Shown: positions 63,060-64,000 of the stretch, piece by piece
How positions within the stretch are numbered: the first letter of the stretch is position 1
Layout: every line of letters starts with the position of its first letter
Origin: Symbiodinium natans
Taxonomy: Eukaryota > Sar > Dinophyceae > Suessiales > Symbiodiniaceae
DNA: 64,000 bases
Direction: 5' to 3'
Assembly: GCA_905221605.1 (NCBI GenBank)
Contig: CAJNDS010000668.1
Span: 622,055 to 686,054, forward strand
Notes under the pieces: model-generated
The model's database searches: none
Told to the model about the DNA's origin: nothing
Seen by the model: the letters and a program-made list of their open reading frames with translations, nothing else
Position numbers and translations under genes: made by a program

Positions 63060-64000
63060 AAACCCTAAACCCTAATCCCTAAACCCTGAACCCTTTCGAA
63101 AGCCTTCGCAGGACAGCTCCCGCAGCACCAGCACCCGTCGTGCCCGCGGCTCCTGCAGCCGAGGCAAGCGCTTGCTGTCGTTGCGGGCTGTTTAGGGTTT
63201 ATAGGGTTTAGGGTTTGGGGTTGAATGAGTTGGGGGCTGTTGGGGTTTAGGGTAATACACCCCCAAATCCCAAGCCCAAAACCCGAAAACCCTGCTAGAC
63301 GGGTCGCATCAAAAAAACCTTGATACAAATAATACGAACAGGCAATGATAGTAATCAGAGTCAGAATATTTATGAATGTGAATAAGAACAAAAAGTACTA
63401 GTAGTATCAATAGTAAGAATACCCTGAACCCTAAAGCTGTTTATGGCTTGGGGTTTGCCAGCGACTCTCACACCCCTAAATTTCAGGAGAACCCCGCCAA
63501 ATGAAGAAGAATTTAGCCAGAGAAGATTTAGGGTTTAGGGTTTAGGGTTGTTAGGGTTTAGGTTTTAGGGTTGACGGTTTAGGATTAGGGTTTAGGGTCT
63601 AGGAATTAAGGTACAGAGAACTTAGCCCACATCCGCGCACTTCGCTGAAGAAGAACGGATGGTGGTTGTGTATGTTGTGTTAGGTTTCAGCAGCATTGTT
63701 CAAGTACTCCCAAAGCCAAAGCCCGGACCCTAAGCTCTACTGCGAAGCCAGCAATGGAAATTCCTCAAACCTCCAAGTTATCTACCCAACGTCATGGTAT
63801 GTGTACATACATAGACGAACATCTACATGCTATTACACGCCCGTCTTGGGGCTGTTATAGTCACTTTTCCAAACGATGAATGAGAGTCCTGAACCATGAA
63901 GCTTGACACTGAGTAGTGGCCAAAGCAAAACGCAGCCAAGGTAGCCAAGGAGGCTGCCAAAGAGCCCGCACGCCACTCGACTATGGGTTCAGTCCTAAAT
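63060..64000. other. repeat-rich end of window
   Basis: Short telomeric tracts (63060-63092, 63185-63255, 63527-63605) and AT-rich sequence. No supported gene. Confidence 0.4.

Noticed and set aside
1-64000. CRISPR array
   Set aside because: Regular heptamer repeats lack unique spacers of constant length; eukaryotic context.

Overview
The window looks like nuclear DNA of an alveolate-type protist, most likely a dinoflagellate or close relative. The basis is a plant/alga-type telomeric heptamer (TTTAGGG/CCCTAAA) scattered throughout, small exons read on the + strand, GT-AG plus probable GC-AG introns, and short inverted-repeat elements that behave as introns ('introners'). Dinoflagellates are known for introners, GC donors and TTTAGGG telomeres. 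The taxonomic call is inference: no rRNA, tRNA or recognisable spliced leader was found.

Three layers are interleaved. (1) Interstitial telomeric tracts of 1 to about 21 heptamers occur every few hundred bases in both orientations, with local blocks homogenised to variants (CCCCAAA, CCCTAGA, TTTAGGGG, GTTTTAGGG, CCCTGAA). (2) At least eight families of 70-150 bp MITE-like palindromes, called MITE-A to MITE-H here, are present; MITE-A copies carry 8-bp target duplications. (3) Between them lie exons of small genes, mostly too short for single-ORF detection.

Hand tracing of splice sites and codon phase gives models whose introns are the repeats themselves. The clearest are a five-exon gene at 6.16-6.93 kb (introns hold a MITE-D, a CCCCAAA block, a MITE-B and a TTTAGGG block), genes at 8.85-9.75 and 10.5-11.0 kb, an exon pair at 17.83-18.07 kb separated by a 38-bp intron made only of telomeric repeat, a three-exon gene at 20.6-21.1 kb, a cyclin-domain gene at 21.2-22.4 kb (possibly to 22.66 kb) whose intron is an introner, and a seven-exon model at 23.2-25.4 kb. 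A Deg/HtrA-protease-like exon pair lies at 43.2-43.6 kb and a reading frame interrupted by a MITE-A at 30.25-30.74 kb.

Layout: 0-2.5 kb gene 3' end plus candidate exons; 2.5-16.3 kb dense + strand gene models with MITEs; 16.4-20.5 kb telomeric/MITE-rich with several exons; 20.6-22.7 kb two tandem genes; 22.7-25.4 kb the seven-exon model; 25.5-27.7 kb triplet and purine repeats; 27.7-64 kb mostly telomeric arrays and MITEs with scattered candidate exons and few recognisable genes. All gene models except the cyclin (domain similarity) and Deg-like exons rest on reading frame, splice-site and phase agreement only. No transcript or homology search could be run.
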